Source: Bacillota bacterium (lineage in GTDB: Bacteria; Bacillota; Clostridia; Peptostreptococcales; Anaerovoracaceae). From it: a stretch of 64,000 nt of DNA. Positions 1 through 8,980 of the stretch are shown here, piece by piece. Position numbers and translations under genes: made by a program. The stretch is from NCBI GenBank assembly GCA_023415235.1, contig JAEZLP010000064.1, positions 9,659 through 73,658 on the forward strand. The letters are read 5' to 3'. The notes beneath the pieces were generated by a model. The model was not told the origin of the DNA. It made no database searches and saw nothing but the letters and a program-made list of their open reading frames with translations. Positions within the stretch are counted from its first letter, which is position 1, and every line of letters begins with the position of its first letter.

Positions 1-1
1 T

Positions 2-292
2 GACGCCACAAAGCTTACCATGCCCAGAATCCTGGTGCTTTTTGTCGTAGCCGGAGCAGTATTGACAGGGTTGGGGCTCTATGAACCCCTCGTCAAACTG
101 GCCAAGAATGGTGCCACGGTACCGTTACCGGGATTTGGATATTCATTGGCAAAGGGGGCGATGGACGGAGCAAAAGAAGGCTTTCTACCCATGCTTGCAG
201 GCGGATTAAAAAATACTGCCGCGGGGTTGACCGCAGCAGTAGGATTTGGATATATTATCTCATTAATTTTTTCACCGAAATCGAAACGATAA
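2..292 (+). CDS. spoVAE: Stage V sporulation protein AE (SpoVAE/SpoVAEb), 5'-truncated by window edge
   Basis: The reading frame is open to the first base of the window and the upstream codons (DATKLT) continue the family's sequence, so the gene begins outside. About 96 codons are visible of a family usually near 115-120 residues. The conserved glycine-rich membrane core, with motifs AGAVLTGLGLYEPLVK and VPLPGFGYSLAKGA, identifies the small SpoVA membrane protein. In spore formers SpoVA proteins form the inner-membrane channel that moves dipicolinic acid into the forespore and releases it at germination. The rest of the spoVA operon should lie just upstream. The ATG at 20 is internal and is not the start. 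The family call is secure; the AE paralogue is assigned from similarity to the AEb type. Confidence 0.88.
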   Translation, partial: DATKLTMPRILVLFVVAGAVLTGLGLYEPLVKLAKNGATVPLPGFGYSLAKGAMDGAKEGFLPMLAGGLKNTAAGLTAAVGFGYIISLIFSPKSKR

Positions 293-307
293 TTCATTCA
301 AAAGGGT

Positions 308-3300
308 TCAGTCGAGAAAATCCAGCCAGTCAGGCGGTTGGTTTCCGTTACCCTGTCCTCCGTTGCCGTTATTGTTTCCGTTGCCATTGCCATTGCCATT
401 ACCGTTACCGTTACCGTTGTTCGTTCCGGGCTCCAGAGGGGTGATTCCTCCGCCTTCCGGATCGTAAATCCCGTCCCAGATCCCCGAATTCGGACTGAGC
501 GTCTTGGTCGGATCAATGGGATACTGAACGGTGTTCGGATTGTGGAGATTGCAGTAGTAAGAGGGCTGCTCATAGGTGATGTCGCCCACATTCGGGTCAA
601 CGGTATAGGGACGCTTTACAAAGACCTTGCTGACCGAATTGGGACAATAAGGAGTTGCTAGATACCCGCTGTCATTGCAGACATTGACTGCAACATGCAC
701 ATTGTCCGTGGTGGTCGGCTCCGTACCCTTGATGAAGTATTCATTTCGCACCGTGCCTCTCGGATCCAGAGCGCTTAGCTCGGAAGGAAGCCTGCCCGAT
801 TTGGTATCGATTGCTACGCTGATTACATTGCCGGGCGCCGATGGGAAGCTTCCGGGAGCGATTCCTTCATGAACCCGCTTCATAATCTTGCTCCATAGCT
901 TGGCTGCCGATACGCTTCCTTGACTTAATTCCACATTCACGTCATTTCCAATCCAGACAGATGCGGCATACTGCGGTGTAAAGCCTACGAACCATGCGTC
1001 ATAGTTATCCGAAGTCGTACCGGTTTTTCCTGCAACAGGCTGGCTGCCGATGGCGGCGGATCCGCCGATTCCACTTGTAACAACCGATCTCAGCATATCC
1101 TGCATGATAAAGGCAACTCCTGCATCCATAGCTCTTGTGGATGCCGCGGTTTTTTCCAGAATCACGTCGCCGCGTTTCGTAGTAACCTTGGTATAGGCAA
1201 CAGGTTCGGTGTAGTTCCCCTGATTTGCAAAGGCGCCGTATCCTGCGGCCATTTCCAGAGGAGAAATTCCTCGGCTCATTCCTCCAAGCGCCAGAGCCGC
1301 GGCATTCATGTCATTCACATTCCCGGATTCCACAATCGTGGTTACCCCGCATTTTTTCAGGAAGTTGACAGAGTTCTCCACTCCGATATCGGAGAATACT
1401 TTTACCGCATTCACATTGACGGATTGTTCAAGCGACTGTCTCATGGTATGCAGGCCACGGTATCCGTTGTACCAGTTTTTCGGCCAAAGCTTGCCCTGAA
1501 TCGTGAGAGGGGCATCGTCGATCACGCTGGCTGCAGTCCAAAGAGCTCCGAAGCTGTTCCCCTCGGAAGCAGTATTGGCAATGCCGGAACTAGCTTTCTC
1601 CAAGCCTAGCTGAAGGGCCGGACCGTAAACTCCCATGGGCTTGATGGACGAACCGGGCTGGCGGGGACTGGTTGCACGGTTGAAAAGAAGTCTTCCTTCA
1701 ATATTTCTACCACCCACCATCGCTTTGATCCCGCCTGTCTTGTAATCAAAAACAACCATAGCGGATTGGGGCTGGATAACCTTTTGCTTCAATGAATAAC
1801 CGGCGCTGCTCACAGAGATTCCTTCCGGCACAAATTGGAAAAAGTCAGGCTGATCCTTGAAAAACTGCCCACTGATGATCAGATTGCCGTCGCTGTCCTT
1901 GTCCTTATACTGCTGCGGAATTTTCAGCACGCCACCCTTGATACAGTAGAAGATGCCGTCTTGAACCACATACATGTCCTTGAATTCAACGCTGTAGTCC
2001 ACCTTGCCCTGAACCTCGGTCTTATAGAAGTTCAGGCGCTTGCCCTTCAGCAGAATGATCCCGCCGTCATCGGCCGCCTGGTATTCTTCCGGGGAGAGGG
2101 TGAAGGTGCCTTCCTCGTTGAAATAATTATTATAACTGTACAGCAGAATGTTTCCGTTTGCGCCAAGCACATTTCCTGCTCCATCCTTTTTCAGCCCGGT
2201 TACTTTCGGGAAGTTGCCGTTGTTGACAAATTCCTCTTCCGCAATCTTCTGGATTTTAGAGCTCATCGTAGTATAAATTCTCAGTCCGCTGTTGTATATC
2301 TTTTGTTTTGCCTCTTCCTCGCTCAGATTCAGTTCCTCCATTAGATCCTCAACCACCTGATTGATGACGAAGTCTGCAAAGTAGGATGAAATCTCATTGG
2401 AGGTGTCCTGGCTGGGATTGATGGAAGCTCTCAGGTCGCTGGCCATGGCCACATCATATTCGTCCTGAGTGATTTTTCCCTGATCCAGCATGAATTTCAG
2501 AATCAGATTTTTTCTGTTTGTAAAGGTATCGTTATAAACAAGCGTGTAGGTCGTGCCTTTCTGGATAATATTCGGATCATCCGGCGTTACCTGGGCGTTT
2601 TCATATCTCTTGATCAGCGCATTCCGATCCGGCGACTGGGGCAGACTGGCTAGGGCAGCGCATTCCAGGAGGGTGAGCTCCTGCACGTCCTTGGAGAAGT
2701 ACGCCTGGGAAGCGGCCTGGACGCCGTTCGTTCCGTAACCCAGGAAAATGGTATTCAAATAAGCTTCCAGAATCTGCTTTTTTGTCAGATGCCGTTCCAG
2801 CAAGACGGTGTAGTAGGCTTCTCTGATTTTTCGTGTCAGGGTGCGGTGTGATTTTGTTTCAGCGAGATATACGTTTCTGGCAAGCTGCTGGGTAATCGTA
2901 CTTGTCCCACTGATTTCGTCGCCTTCCATTACGCCCTCCTTGATCGCCCCGAGGATACGGATCACGTTGAAGCCGTTGTGTTCCCAGAAGGTCTTGTCTT
3001 CAATGGCAATGAAAGCGTCAACCAGGTCCTGGGGGAGGTCGGTATAGGAGACGTTGGTCCGCAGACCGTCCGAGGTCAACAGGCTGTCAATTATGTTTCC
3101 TTCATCATCATATAGAACAGAATTCTCCGTCAGCCTGGAATAGATATTATCCGGTTCTATGGGCTCGGTCGTTACGATAATAGAAACGACTATCCCTCCA
3201 AGGACAACACATAAGGTTGCGAAGATCAGTGCAATGAACTTGAACAGCCGCTTCTTGTTGATCGTGTATTTTTTCTTTTTCTTATGTTTTGTCATAGGCT

Positions 3301-3634
3301 CCTCACTGTTGGGACTGCTGCCGCGTTCATCGTCCCCGGCAGCTGCCGCACTTCGGAACTCATCCTTCTTGAACGAGCCCAGTTTTGATGTAAGCATATT
3401 CTGCGGCTTTGATTCCGAAAGCCGCTCCAAACGGGTTTTACCGGACTTAGTGTCCTGCAACCCGGCTGATGGTTCGTTCGGATCTTCAGAACTTTTCTGA
3501 TTGAATTCTTTTTCTAATTGATTGTGCTGCTCCAACCTGTTCAGGCTTTTATCAAAAACGTTGCTGATTTTATCAAATTTATCAAGGAATTCATCGATCT
3601 CATTCTTGTCTTTATTATCTAAATCATCCGACAT
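308..3634 (-). CDS. Class A penicillin-binding protein (PBP1A-type, transglycosylase/transpeptidase)
   Basis: This 1108-residue bifunctional enzyme polymerises and cross-links peptidoglycan at the outer membrane face. A charged cytoplasmic tail (about 1-130, Lys-rich at the end) leads to one membrane anchor (about 132-154). A GT51 domain follows (about 170-345) with the IEDKTFWEH catalytic-Glu motif and TITQQLARN. The transpeptidase domain carries the nucleophile motif SSIK (near 660), SVN and KTGTTSDN (near 870). A Gly-Asn repeat tail of about 35 residues ends in PPDWLDFLD. The ATG at 3634 was chosen over an upstream in-frame TTG (3667) because GAGGCAGGTG sits five bases before it. The tail is encoded by a hexanucleotide repeat (about 361-428) and could vary in length. 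It converges with spoVAE with a 15-base gap and no visible terminator. Confidence 0.93.
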   Translation of the reverse strand: MSDDLDNKDKNEIDEFLDKFDKISNVFDKSLNRLEQHNQLEKEFNQKSSEDPNEPSAGLQDTKSGKTRLERLSESKPQNMLTSKLGSFKKDEFRSAAAAGDDERGSSPNSEEPMTKHKKKKKYTINKKRLFKFIALIFATLCVVLGGIVVSIIVTTEPIEPDNIYSRLTENSVLYDDEGNIIDSLLTSDGLRTNVSYTDLPQDLVDAFIAIEDKTFWEHNGFNVIRILGAIKEGVMEGDEISGTSTITQQLARNVYLAETKSHRTLTRKIREAYYTVLLERHLTKKQILEAYLNTIFLGYGTNGVQAASQAYFSKDVQELTLLECAALASLPQSPDRNALIKRYENAQVTPDDPNIIQKGTTYTLVYNDTFTNRKNLILKFMLDQGKITQDEYDVAMASDLRASINPSQDTSNEISSYFADFVINQVVEDLMEELNLSEEEAKQKIYNSGLRIYTTMSSKIQKIAEEEFVNNGNFPKVTGLKKDGAGNVLGANGNILLYSYNNYFNEEGTFTLSPEEYQAADDGGIILLKGKRLNFYKTEVQGKVDYSVEFKDMYVVQDGIFYCIKGGVLKIPQQYKDKDSDGNLIISGQFFKDQPDFFQFVPEGISVSSAGYSLKQKVIQPQSAMVVFDYKTGGIKAMVGGRNIEGRLLFNRATSPRQPGSSIKPMGVYGPALQLGLEKASSGIANTASEGNSFGALWTAASVIDDAPLTIQGKLWPKNWYNGYRGLHTMRQSLEQSVNVNAVKVFSDIGVENSVNFLKKCGVTTIVESGNVNDMNAAALALGGMSRGISPLEMAAGYGAFANQGNYTEPVAYTKVTTKRGDVILEKTAASTRAMDAGVAFIMQDMLRSVVTSGIGGSAAIGSQPVAGKTGTTSDNYDAWFVGFTPQYAASVWIGNDVNVELSQGSVSAAKLWSKIMKRVHEGIAPGSFPSAPGNVISVAIDTKSGRLPSELSALDPRGTVRNEYFIKGTEPTTTDNVHVAVNVCNDSGYLATPYCPNSVSKVFVKRPYTVDPNVGDITYEQPSYYCNLHNPNTVQYPIDPTKTLSPNSGIWDGIYDPEGGGITPLEPGTNNGNGNGNGNGNGNGNNNGNGGQGNGNQPPDWLDFLD

Positions 3635-3767
3635 GGTATCACCTGCCTCATTAATAAAATGTATCAAATCCCAATTTATTATAGCATACTACCTTTTTTC
3701 TGTTAATGAAATTCTTATGAAAGACACACACTTGTAATATTAATGGCTTTGAAAGGAAACGAATTCA

Positions 3768-3796
3768 TTGATTTGCCTGGGGATAAGAAGTATAAT
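3768..3796 (+). promoter_or_regulatory. Sigma-A promoter for hutP-like gene
   Basis: TTGATT (3768-3773), a 17-base spacer and TATAAT (3791-3796) form a near-consensus vegetative promoter. Transcription would begin near 3803. This lies inside a longer in-frame open stretch that begins at 3743, so it excludes that upstream start and supports the ATG at 3836. Confidence 0.7.
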
Positions 3797-3835
3797 AGAG
3801 CAGGAAACAATGCGGATTTGCATGGAGGAAAAGAT

Positions 3836-4252
3836 ATGTACGATAGTATCGATGTGGCCAGAGCGGCGATCAAGCTGGCTATTACGCCAAACAGAAGCTC
3901 TGAGGAGCAACTGATTTTGAAGCTAAAGGAAAAGGAAATCTTTGGTGCGGCTGTGGATATCGGCGGCGATATCGTCAACTCCATTCACGTGGTCATCGAA
4001 AGAGCCATCATTGCCTCCAGAAAGAGCGGAGTAACCAGGGAATGCCATGTGCAGGACGGAGCCATCGCCGGTGCTTCCAGAGAAGCGATTATGCAGATTG
4101 CTGCCAAGGCAACCGGTCTGAACGGCGGAGGCAAGGTCGCCATCTGCCGTCATAAAGAACATCTCAGCGTATGTATTTTTATGAGCATCGGACTCCTGCA
4201 CCTGAACGAAGTGGTCATCGGTCTCGGGCACCGCTCACTGCCTGCGGAGTAG
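3836..4252 (+). CDS. HutP-family RNA-binding antiterminator-like protein (orphan)
   Basis: The product is 138 residues, close to the 148 of Bacillus HutP. The C-terminal block around GLLHLNEVVIGLGHRSL matches the HutP pattern in which conserved histidines bind L-histidine and Mg2+, and KSGVTRE and EAIMQIA also fit the family. HutP hexamers bind hut leader RNA and prevent termination when histidine is present. No histidine-utilisation gene is near, so its target is unknown. The ATG at 3836 has GGAGG eight bases upstream and lies just after the promoter at 3768-3796. A function beyond small-ligand-dependent RNA binding is not shown by the sequence. Confidence 0.78.
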   Translation: MYDSIDVARAAIKLAITPNRSSEEQLILKLKEKEIFGAAVDIGGDIVNSIHVVIERAIIASRKSGVTRECHVQDGAIAGASREAIMQIAAKATGLNGGGKVAICRHKEHLSVCIFMSIGLLHLNEVVIGLGHRSLPAE

Positions 4253-4292
4253 AGCAGACTGCTGTTGTTATATTAAGAACCAGATATAGATA

Positions 4293-4321
4293 TTGACATA
4301 GATTACACAATATGGTAAATT
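4293..4321 (+). promoter_or_regulatory. Sigma-A promoter for comEC
   Basis: TTGACA (4293-4298), 17 bases, TAAATT (4316-4321). It lies in the 107-base gap between the hutP-like gene and comEC and would give a leader of about 30 bases. Confidence 0.55.
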
Positions 4322-4359
4322 GAAAAAGAGAGAAAGAGGATCGGTTTTCGGAGAAGCAA

Positions 4360-6792
4360 ATGAGAAGACCTGTCGTTTTTCTTTTTCTTTTTTTCAGCTT
4401 TGGAATCGCGCTGGAGTTTTATCTGGCTCCGGAGCCATTCTTTTTTTTGTTTTTGGACAGCCTGCTGGTTTTGACCCTTTCCATCGTTTATATTCTGGAA
4501 AGGAGGAAGGAAGGAAAAGCTCCGGAGCAACTATCCCTTCGCAAGAAAAGGAATCTGATCGGGCTGGGCTTTCTCTTTCTGCTTGCCATGGAGCTGGGCG
4601 CGTTCTGCTTTTCCACTGAGGAACAGCAGAGGGATCCGCTGGAATCAAAGGCGGGGAAGACTTGCACCATGGAAGGAAGGATTTTAACGGTTCAGATCCG
4701 GGACGAAATCAATTATCAAATGCTTGTCCAAGACAAGGATGGCGTTAAGCGGTTGATCAAGGTAAAGGGTGGCATGGAGGATCCGGCAGCCTATGTTGGA
4801 AACCACGCCGTCATAAGAGGCAGGGTGGAGCTGCCCTCCGGAAGAAGAAATCCCGCGATGTTCGATTACCGGTTATATTTGAAAACAAGGGGAGTGCGGG
4901 TAATCCTGAAAAGCGAATCCGGAATGATAGAAAGAGAGGACCCAGAAACGTTTTCAATTCTTAACAGAATCGCCATGCTGAAATACGGCTTTCTTCACAA
5001 GCTGGAAAAGGAGATGGAGCCGGAGGCTTACGGATTGCTCGCCGGAATGCTGTTCGGCGATTGCAGCATGATTGGGGAGGATACCTACGAAGCCTTTCAG
5101 AAAAATGGGATAGCCCATATACTGAGCGTTTCCGGTATCCATACGGGCATCGTATATCTGTTTGTCAGCAGGCTCCTTGGCAGGCGCAAGACGAGAAGCT
5201 TCTACCTCATCACCGCTGCCGTCCTTGTATTTTATGCAGCATTGTCGGAATTTTCTCCTTCGGTGGTCAGGGCGGTGATTATGATTCTGATCCACATCCT
5301 TTCTAAAGTAATCTACCGAAGATATGATTTCCTTTCCTGCACCGCCGCCAGCGCGATGATCATGCTGCTGGCAAACCCATTTTACCTATTCAACACGGGC
5401 TTTCAGCTATCCTATCTTGCGGTATTCTGCCTTGCGGTTTTGCTGCCCTGGATGGAGCGACGGATCAGATTGATGGAAGAAAAGGGGACAAATGGACTTG
5501 ACACGGAAAGCCTCCGCTTTCTTTCGCCGCTTTTGATCATACAGGCGGGTATGGCTCCCTTTACCGCTTATCTGTTCAACTATTTTTCCTTTGCCTCCCT
5601 GATCATCAATATTCCGGTCATCGCCATCTCGGCGCTGATCCTTCCCATGGGCATCGTTCTGATCCCCCTTTCCCAGGCAGGCGGAATCCTTTTCGGTGTG
5701 GGAGCTCTGGGCGCCGAGGTGCTTGTCTCGCTGGTGCTTTGGCTCAATGAACTGTTTTATCTTCCGGGACTTGGCTATGTGAATGCGGTAAGCCCTCCGA
5801 TCCTTTTCCTGCTGTTTTTTTACGGGATGTTTTTTCTTCTTTTTTCTGAATATTTCCGTATACTATGGCAGAGAGGAAAGAAAAAAGCTATGGCGGCAAG
5901 CTGCTTTCTCATTCTGGTTCTGTCCCTTGCGGCGTCTGGACCGGCGGATTCGAGCCACAGGGAGCCAGGTTTGGTTTTTGTAGATGTAGGTCAGGGGGAC
6001 TGCCTGCATATCAGAACGCCGGAGGGCAGGAATATCCTGATTGACGGAGGCGGCAGCGCAAGCTACAAGGTCGGGGAAAAAATACTGCTGCCATACCTGC
6101 TGAAAAACGGAGTAAGCTTCGTCGACCTTGCTATTGCCACACACCTCCATGAAGACCACTATCAGGGGCTGGAGGAGCTCGCAGGAAAGATGGAGGTCCG
6201 GAGACTGGGCATCTATGAAGCCAACAGACTGAGAGAAAAGGAAATTCTGGGCGCCACAGGGCTCCGGAAGGACTGCCTGCTTTATCTGACAGCCGGTGAC
6301 CGGATTTGGATGGAAAAGGACGTATGGATCGATGTGCTTTATCCCAGGGAATTGACTGAAAAGGGATATGAGTCCTTGGTTGCCGAGGAAAAGGATGAGA
6401 ACCGAAGCAGTCTAATTCTGAAGGTGCAGTACCGGGGCCTGACCGTGATGATGACAGGCGATCTCGGGATTGAAGGGGAGCGGATGCTCATGAGGTGTTA
6501 CGGGCAGAACCCCGGCATCCTTCATGCCAATGTTCTGAAAATCGGCCATCATGGAAGCCGATTTTCAACCGGAGACGAATTTCTTGAGGCAGTCCGTCCA
6601 AAAACGGCAGTTTTCCAGGTGGGGAAAAATAATTTTGGCCATCCCCATCCATCGGTCATTGAAAAATGCCGCGGAAGAGGTATAATGATCTTTAGGAATG
6701 ATGCTGACGGAGCGATCATGTTCCAAAACGAAGGGGATCGATGGGTCGTTGATTCCATAGTCTATCGAAATAAATTCTGTCTGCGGCCTTAA
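4360..6792 (+). CDS. comEC: ComEC/Rec2-family DNA internalization protein
   Basis: This 810-residue protein has the usual ComEC plan. Several N-terminal membrane segments and an OB-like soluble region (about 1-200) precede the competence membrane domain (about 225-500, with HILSVSGIHTG and SPSVVRAVIM). A C-terminal metallo-beta-lactamase-like domain (about 535-800) has VDVGQGDC, THLHEDHYQG and HHGS metal-binding motifs. ComEC forms the channel carrying single-stranded DNA across the cytoplasmic membrane during transformation, and the MBL domain is thought to degrade the other strand. No other com gene is visible, and presence of comEC alone does not prove competence. It sits 31 bases upstream of holA, an arrangement common in Firmicutes. 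Confidence 0.93.
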   Translation: MRRPVVFLFLFFSFGIALEFYLAPEPFFFLFLDSLLVLTLSIVYILERRKEGKAPEQLSLRKKRNLIGLGFLFLLAMELGAFCFSTEEQQRDPLESKAGKTCTMEGRILTVQIRDEINYQMLVQDKDGVKRLIKVKGGMEDPAAYVGNHAVIRGRVELPSGRRNPAMFDYRLYLKTRGVRVILKSESGMIEREDPETFSILNRIAMLKYGFLHKLEKEMEPEAYGLLAGMLFGDCSMIGEDTYEAFQKNGIAHILSVSGIHTGIVYLFVSRLLGRRKTRSFYLITAAVLVFYAALSEFSPSVVRAVIMILIHILSKVIYRRYDFLSCTAASAMIMLLANPFYLFNTGFQLSYLAVFCLAVLLPWMERRIRLMEEKGTNGLDTESLRFLSPLLIIQAGMAPFTAYLFNYFSFASLIINIPVIAISALILPMGIVLIPLSQAGGILFGVGALGAEVLVSLVLWLNELFYLPGLGYVNAVSPPILFLLFFYGMFFLLFSEYFRILWQRGKKKAMAASCFLILVLSLAASGPADSSHREPGLVFVDVGQGDCLHIRTPEGRNILIDGGGSASYKVGEKILLPYLLKNGVSFVDLAIATHLHEDHYQGLEELAGKMEVRRLGIYEANRLREKEILGATGLRKDCLLYLTAGDRIWMEKDVWIDVLYPRELTEKGYESLVAEEKDENRSSLILKVQYRGLTVMMTGDLGIEGERMLMRCYGQNPGILHANVLKIGHHGSRFSTGDEFLEAVRPKTAVFQVGKNNFGHPHPSVIEKCRGRGIMIFRNDADGAIMFQNEGDRWVVDSIVYRNKFCLRP

Positions 6793-6823
6793 TATCGGCA
6801 GAATGTCTGGAAGAGGAAGTTAA

Positions 6824-7879
6824 ATGGCATATAAGAGTTCCGGTGCGGAAGAACACGCTTATAAAAAAATAGACAAGGATATCAGGAACAACTGCGTAAA
6901 AAAAATGCTGCTCCTTTGCGGCAGGGAGGAATTTCTGATTCACTGGGCGGTAGACGCCCTGATCGGAAAATACGTGAACCCTGTCTGCAGGGATATGGAT
7001 TTTTCTAAAATGGACGGCACGGCGCTGACCTTTGAACAAATCAGAAACGACTGTGAAACGCTGCCCTTTCTTTCGGAGCGCAGGGTTGTGCTGATTTCCG
7101 ATTTCAAGCTCGTGGAAGGCGGGAAGACAAAAGGCTTTGAGGAGGAGGAGGAAAAGCGGTTGGCGGATTATCTGAAGGATATTCCGGACCACTGTCTCCT
7201 CATTATGACCTCCCAGGGCGTGGATAAAAGGAAGAAAATTGTAAAAAACATTGCCGAGTGGGGCAGTGTGTACGAATTTGGCGAGCTTGACGAAAAATCG
7301 TTGAAATCCTACATCGAGAAGCGATTCAAGGAAGCGGGGAAAACCGCGCGCCCGTCAGTGGTTGCGGAATTGATCGCCGCCTCGGGATACTACGACAAGG
7401 ATACGGATTATACCCTGTACAATCTGGAGAACGATATTAAAAAAGCAATCGCTTACAATGAAAGCTCCGACATCGGCATGGATGCGGTTGAAAACTCGAT
7501 CTCCGGGAATATGGACACCAATGTCTTTTCTATGATCGATTCCCTTGGAAGGAACCGCAAGGACGAAGCCTATCAAATGCTTCATAATCTTCTGGTCTCG
7601 GGGGAGCAGGTTTACAAGCTGCTGGCCTTGCTGTGCTCCCACTTTGAAATCATCCTTTCCGTGAAAGAGATGCGGGAGGAGGGGAAGTCCTTTGCTGAAA
7701 TGAAGGACATCCTGGGGATCCATGAATTCAGAATTAAAAAAGCGGCCTCCTTTGCTGAAAAATACTCCCTGCAGAGCCTGCGACAGATTCTGCAGAGGGC
7801 TTATGAGATCGATAAAAATATCAAGACCGGACTGCTGGAGTCCTCCCTGGCCTTGGAGCTTTTCATCGCAGGGATCTAG
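6824..7879 (+). CDS. holA: DNA polymerase III delta subunit
   Basis: The 351-residue product matches HolA in length and plan. An N-terminal AAA+-like nucleotide fold with degenerate P-loop (LLCGREEFLIHWAVDALI, about 30-50) is followed by the delta lid region (about 150-210) and a C-terminal helical collar with LLALLCSHFEIILSVKEM. Delta is the clamp-loader subunit that opens the beta sliding clamp. A GGAAG ribosome site precedes the ATG. The position directly after comEC is conserved in many Firmicutes and supports the call. Confidence 0.92.
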   Translation: MAYKSSGAEEHAYKKIDKDIRNNCVKKMLLLCGREEFLIHWAVDALIGKYVNPVCRDMDFSKMDGTALTFEQIRNDCETLPFLSERRVVLISDFKLVEGGKTKGFEEEEEKRLADYLKDIPDHCLLIMTSQGVDKRKKIVKNIAEWGSVYEFGELDEKSLKSYIEKRFKEAGKTARPSVVAELIAASGYYDKDTDYTLYNLENDIKKAIAYNESSDIGMDAVENSISGNMDTNVFSMIDSLGRNRKDEAYQMLHNLLVSGEQVYKLLALLCSHFEIILSVKEMREEGKSFAEMKDILGIHEFRIKKAASFAEKYSLQSLRQILQRAYEIDKNIKTGLLESSLALELFIAGI

Positions 7880-7915
7880 CAACAGCGGCGGATGAAATAG
7901 AAATGGAGAAGAATT

Positions 7916-8830
7916 ATGACTAAGATGAAAGCAGATCTTCTGCTGCTGCTGATAACTTTGTTCTGGGGTATATCCTACTGGCTCATCGATGTCAGTCTGG
8001 CTGAAGTGGGACCCTTTGGATTGAACGCGTTAAGGTTCCTGATCGCATTTTTTATTGCAGTTGTTTTCGCATTTCCCAAGCTAAAAACAGTAAGCCGGGA
8101 AACCATAAAGTACAGCGCGTTGATCGGTATCGCGCTGCTGTTCGTCTATATCGGGGCAACCTTCGGGGTTATGTATACCTCCCTGTCCAATGCAGGATTT
8201 CTCTGCGCGCTTACCGTAGTGATCACTCCGATTTTGGCATTTGTTGTCTCGAAGCAGAAGCCGGACAAAAAGCTTGCGGTGGTGGTCGTCATGTGCGTGA
8301 TCGGGATTGCCCTGTTGACCCTGAAGGAAAACCTGAGGCCCGCCTTGGGGGATATCTTATGCATTATGGCGGCATTTGCCTATGCAGTGGACCTGCTGTT
8401 GACGGAAGCTGCCGTGGGAAAGGAGAAGGTGAACGCCTTCCAGCTGGGCGTATTTCAGCTGGGATTTACGGGACTTTTCAACCTGATCCTTGCATTCCTT
8501 GTGGAAACTCCGGCGCTGCCCCAAAGCCCGAAGGTTTGGACCGCAGTTTTGTTTCTGGCAATTTTTTGCACTGGAGCGGCATTTATTATTCAGGCGATTG
8601 CCCAGCAGTATACCAGCGCTTCCCATGTGGGCGTCATTTTTTCCCTTGAACCGGTATTTGCCGGAATTGTCGCATTTTTTCTGGCCAACGAAATTCTCTC
8701 CGCGCGCGCTTATGTCGGCGCTGTGCTTCTGGTCTTAAGTCTGTTCGTCATGGAATTGGATATTTTTAGACTTGTAACTAGTTTCAGAAATGTGATACAA
8801 TCGATTCAGAACGGTACCCGAAAAGACTGA
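7916..8830 (+). CDS. EamA/DMT-superfamily transporter
   Basis: A 304-residue, strongly hydrophobic protein with about ten membrane segments in two EamA repeats (about 5-140 and 150-290). Characteristic features are LLLITLFWGISYWLIDVSL at the N-terminus and VGVIFSLEPVFAGIVAFFL in the second repeat. EamA proteins export or exchange small metabolites, but the substrate cannot be read from sequence. It starts 36 bases after holA with a GGAGAAG ribosome site, so it may be co-transcribed. Confidence 0.85.
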   Translation: MTKMKADLLLLLITLFWGISYWLIDVSLAEVGPFGLNALRFLIAFFIAVVFAFPKLKTVSRETIKYSALIGIALLFVYIGATFGVMYTSLSNAGFLCALTVVITPILAFVVSKQKPDKKLAVVVVMCVIGIALLTLKENLRPALGDILCIMAAFAYAVDLLLTEAAVGKEKVNAFQLGVFQLGFTGLFNLILAFLVETPALPQSPKVWTAVLFLAIFCTGAAFIIQAIAQQYTSASHVGVIFSLEPVFAGIVAFFLANEILSARAYVGAVLLVLSLFVMELDIFRLVTSFRNVIQSIQNGTRKD

Positions 8831-8863
8831 AAATTGCAACTTCGGTTTTTTTGGCAAAAAAAG

Positions 8864-8909
8864 ACATACCACCCTTGAAAATGAATTGTTTTTCCTTGGG
8901 TTGGTATGT
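8864..8909. promoter_or_regulatory. Inverted repeat upstream of the NuoE-like operon
   Basis: ACATACCACCC (8864-8874) can pair with GGGTTGGTATGT (8898-8909) with one bulged base, leaving a 23-base loop. It lies between the EamA gene and the NuoE-like gene. No uninterrupted T-tract follows, so it is either an operator/leader hairpin or a poor terminator. It does not match a Rex consensus. Confidence 0.4.
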
Positions 8910-8980
8910 TATATTGGTGTTGTTGTATGAATTTATGCGAATGACATCAAACCGAATTAGTATTATGGGAGGAAAAAAAA

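Noticed and set aside
1835..2344. 169-codon open frame on the plus strand
   Set aside because: Antisense shadow within the penicillin-binding protein gene; no domain and no upstream gap.
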